Assembly (NCBI RefSeq): GCF_014836635.1
Contig: NZ_JACSQL010000009.1
Coordinates: 124,001 to 188,000, forward strand
Length of the DNA: 64,000 bases
Reading direction: 5' to 3'
DNA from: Paenibacillus gallinarum
GTDB taxonomy: Bacteria > Bacillota > Bacilli > Paenibacillales > Paenibacillaceae
Shown: positions 63,507 to 64,000 of the stretch, piece by piece
Position numbering within the stretch: the first letter of the stretch is position 1
How the letters are laid out: each line of letters begins with the position of its first letter
Translations under genes and position numbers: made by a program
Notes under the pieces: model-generated
What the model was told of the DNA's origin: nothing
Databases searched by the model: none
What the model saw: the letters and a program-made list of their open reading frames with translations, nothing else

Positions 63507-63837
63507 ACTTCGTCATCTCTAGTTAGCTTCCACCAGGATCGTCCGTATTATACAGCTGCTCAGCGTATGTTTTTGCCGCCGTAAAGGCGGCTTTTTCATG
63601 TCAAAATACACTGAGTTACGGAATTAAAAACTCCATTATTATTCATTTATAGGTTATATTTGGAATAAATGTTATCGTAATTTGTCCAATTCCTTAAATA
63701 TTTCTGTTATTATTATTAAGTTAAGGGATTTTTAATGTAAATTGTTTTCAGAAGTTTTACTATAGATAAAGTGATTTTGAGCCGATCGAATGGAACGACT
63801 CTATTGATCAATAAACTAAACCCAAGGAGTTAATATA
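63507..63837. other. Interval between MATE and acyltransferase genes
   Basis: It contains the terminator at 63575-63596. The remainder is very AT-rich and holds no ORF that I can support. A promoter for the downstream gene must lie here but no strong consensus pair stands out. Confidence 0.4.
63575..63596 (+). terminator. Intrinsic terminator after the MATE gene
   Basis: The stem GCCGCC/GGCGGC with loop GTAAA is followed by TTTTT. Confidence 0.8.
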
Positions 63838-64000
63838 ATGAGTCAAACGATGACAGCTGAAAAAAGGGAACGTCTGCCCGAGCTAAATCTTGTACGATGC
63901 ATAGCGATTCTTGGCGTACTAAGTGTGCACTCGACTTCGTTTGCTACCGTAGATATGGTGAATTCGGGGATGTACTGGCTATATAACTTTTTCAACATTT
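63838..64000 (+). CDS. Acyltransferase-3-like membrane protein (3' truncated)
   Basis: Only the first 54 residues are in the window. ATG 63838 follows CAAGGAG. The sequence includes ERLPELNLVRCIAILGVLSVHSTSF, which matches the first helix of acyltransferase-3 (OafA/YrhL) proteins: an R/N-x-V/I-R-x-x-A-I-x-x-V-L-x-V-H pattern with the catalytic His. These enzymes O-acetylate cell-surface polymers or sugars. Confidence is limited by truncation. Confidence 0.7.
   Translation, partial: MSQTMTAEKRERLPELNLVRCIAILGVLSVHSTSFATVDMVNSGMYWLYNFFNI

Noticed and set aside
1..64000. tRNA, rRNA, CRISPR, insertion sequence, prophage or toxin-antitoxin modules
   Set aside because: No cloverleaf, direct-repeat array, transposase-like protein or paired toxin was seen. 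The ribbon-helix-helix protein has no toxin-like partner.

Overview
The window looks like chromosomal DNA of a low-GC, Gram-positive endospore-former of the Paenibacillus/Bacillales type. The reasons are strong AGGAGG-like ribosome binding sites, frequent TTG and GTG starts, T-tailed intrinsic terminators after most genes, Bacillus-type gene sets (Bce-like antibiotic module, AdaA/AdaB/AlkA, Feu/Bes/Btr-like siderophore genes), copper-amine-oxidase-N-like domains and very large pectin-degrading enzymes. I see no tRNA, rRNA, CRISPR array, insertion sequence or prophage. The species assignment is inference.

Layout. 1-2736 is the 3' end of a large secreted M60-peptidase-like, carbohydrate-binding protein. 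2.8-8.8 kb holds a Dph6-like PP-loop protein, an unknown membrane protein, a beta-lactamase-fold hydrolase, a ribbon-helix-helix protein next to a divergent DnaN-type sliding clamp, an aldo/keto reductase and a PhnA-like zinc-ribbon protein. 9-18 kb holds a luciferase-like monooxygenase, a membrane diguanylate cyclase, a lipid kinase, an ArsR-SulP pair, an XRE-cupin regulator, DoxX and a MarR-MFS operon with a clear operator. 18.3-22.8 kb is a complete Bce-type module (response regulator, kinase, ATPase, permease). 23-28.1 kb has a small acidic ORF, a multicopper oxidase, and two exported proteins with copper-amine-oxidase-N-like domains.

28.3-33.3 kb is a Fur-box-marked siderophore locus (esterase, AraC regulator, binding lipoprotein, two permeases), resembling the B. 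subtilis feuABC-besA-btr set. A second FecCD permease pair with its own Fur-like box lies at 36.7-38.8 kb. Neither pair has an ATPase here. Between them are an RlmN-family radical-SAM methyltransferase and a POT peptide transporter. 39-45 kb holds an unknown beta-rich protein and a sugar ABC importer (binding protein and two permeases, no ATPase) with a divergent regulator, a sigma-A promoter and an overlapping cre-like site, followed by a Gfo/Idh/MocA oxidoreductase.

46-51 kb is one 1709-residue secreted enzyme combining a CE12 rhamnogalacturonan acetylesterase with a PL11 rhamnogalacturonan lyase. The rest contains a large-subunit catalase behind a sigma-B-like promoter, an MscS channel, peptidase T, an SRPBCC protein, an adaA-adaB-alkA alkylation-repair operon, an LCP-family cell-wall ligase, a cytoplasmic alpha-amylase, a MATE transporter and the start of an acyltransferase-3 membrane protein. 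Overall the region covers nutrient capture (pectin, sugars, peptides, iron), envelope stress and DNA/oxidative stress. I did not find a clearly new defence-type system. The least explained items are the extra sliding clamp with its ribbon-helix-helix neighbour, the possible RlmN paralogue, the unknown protein at 39 kb and the small ORF at 23 kb.
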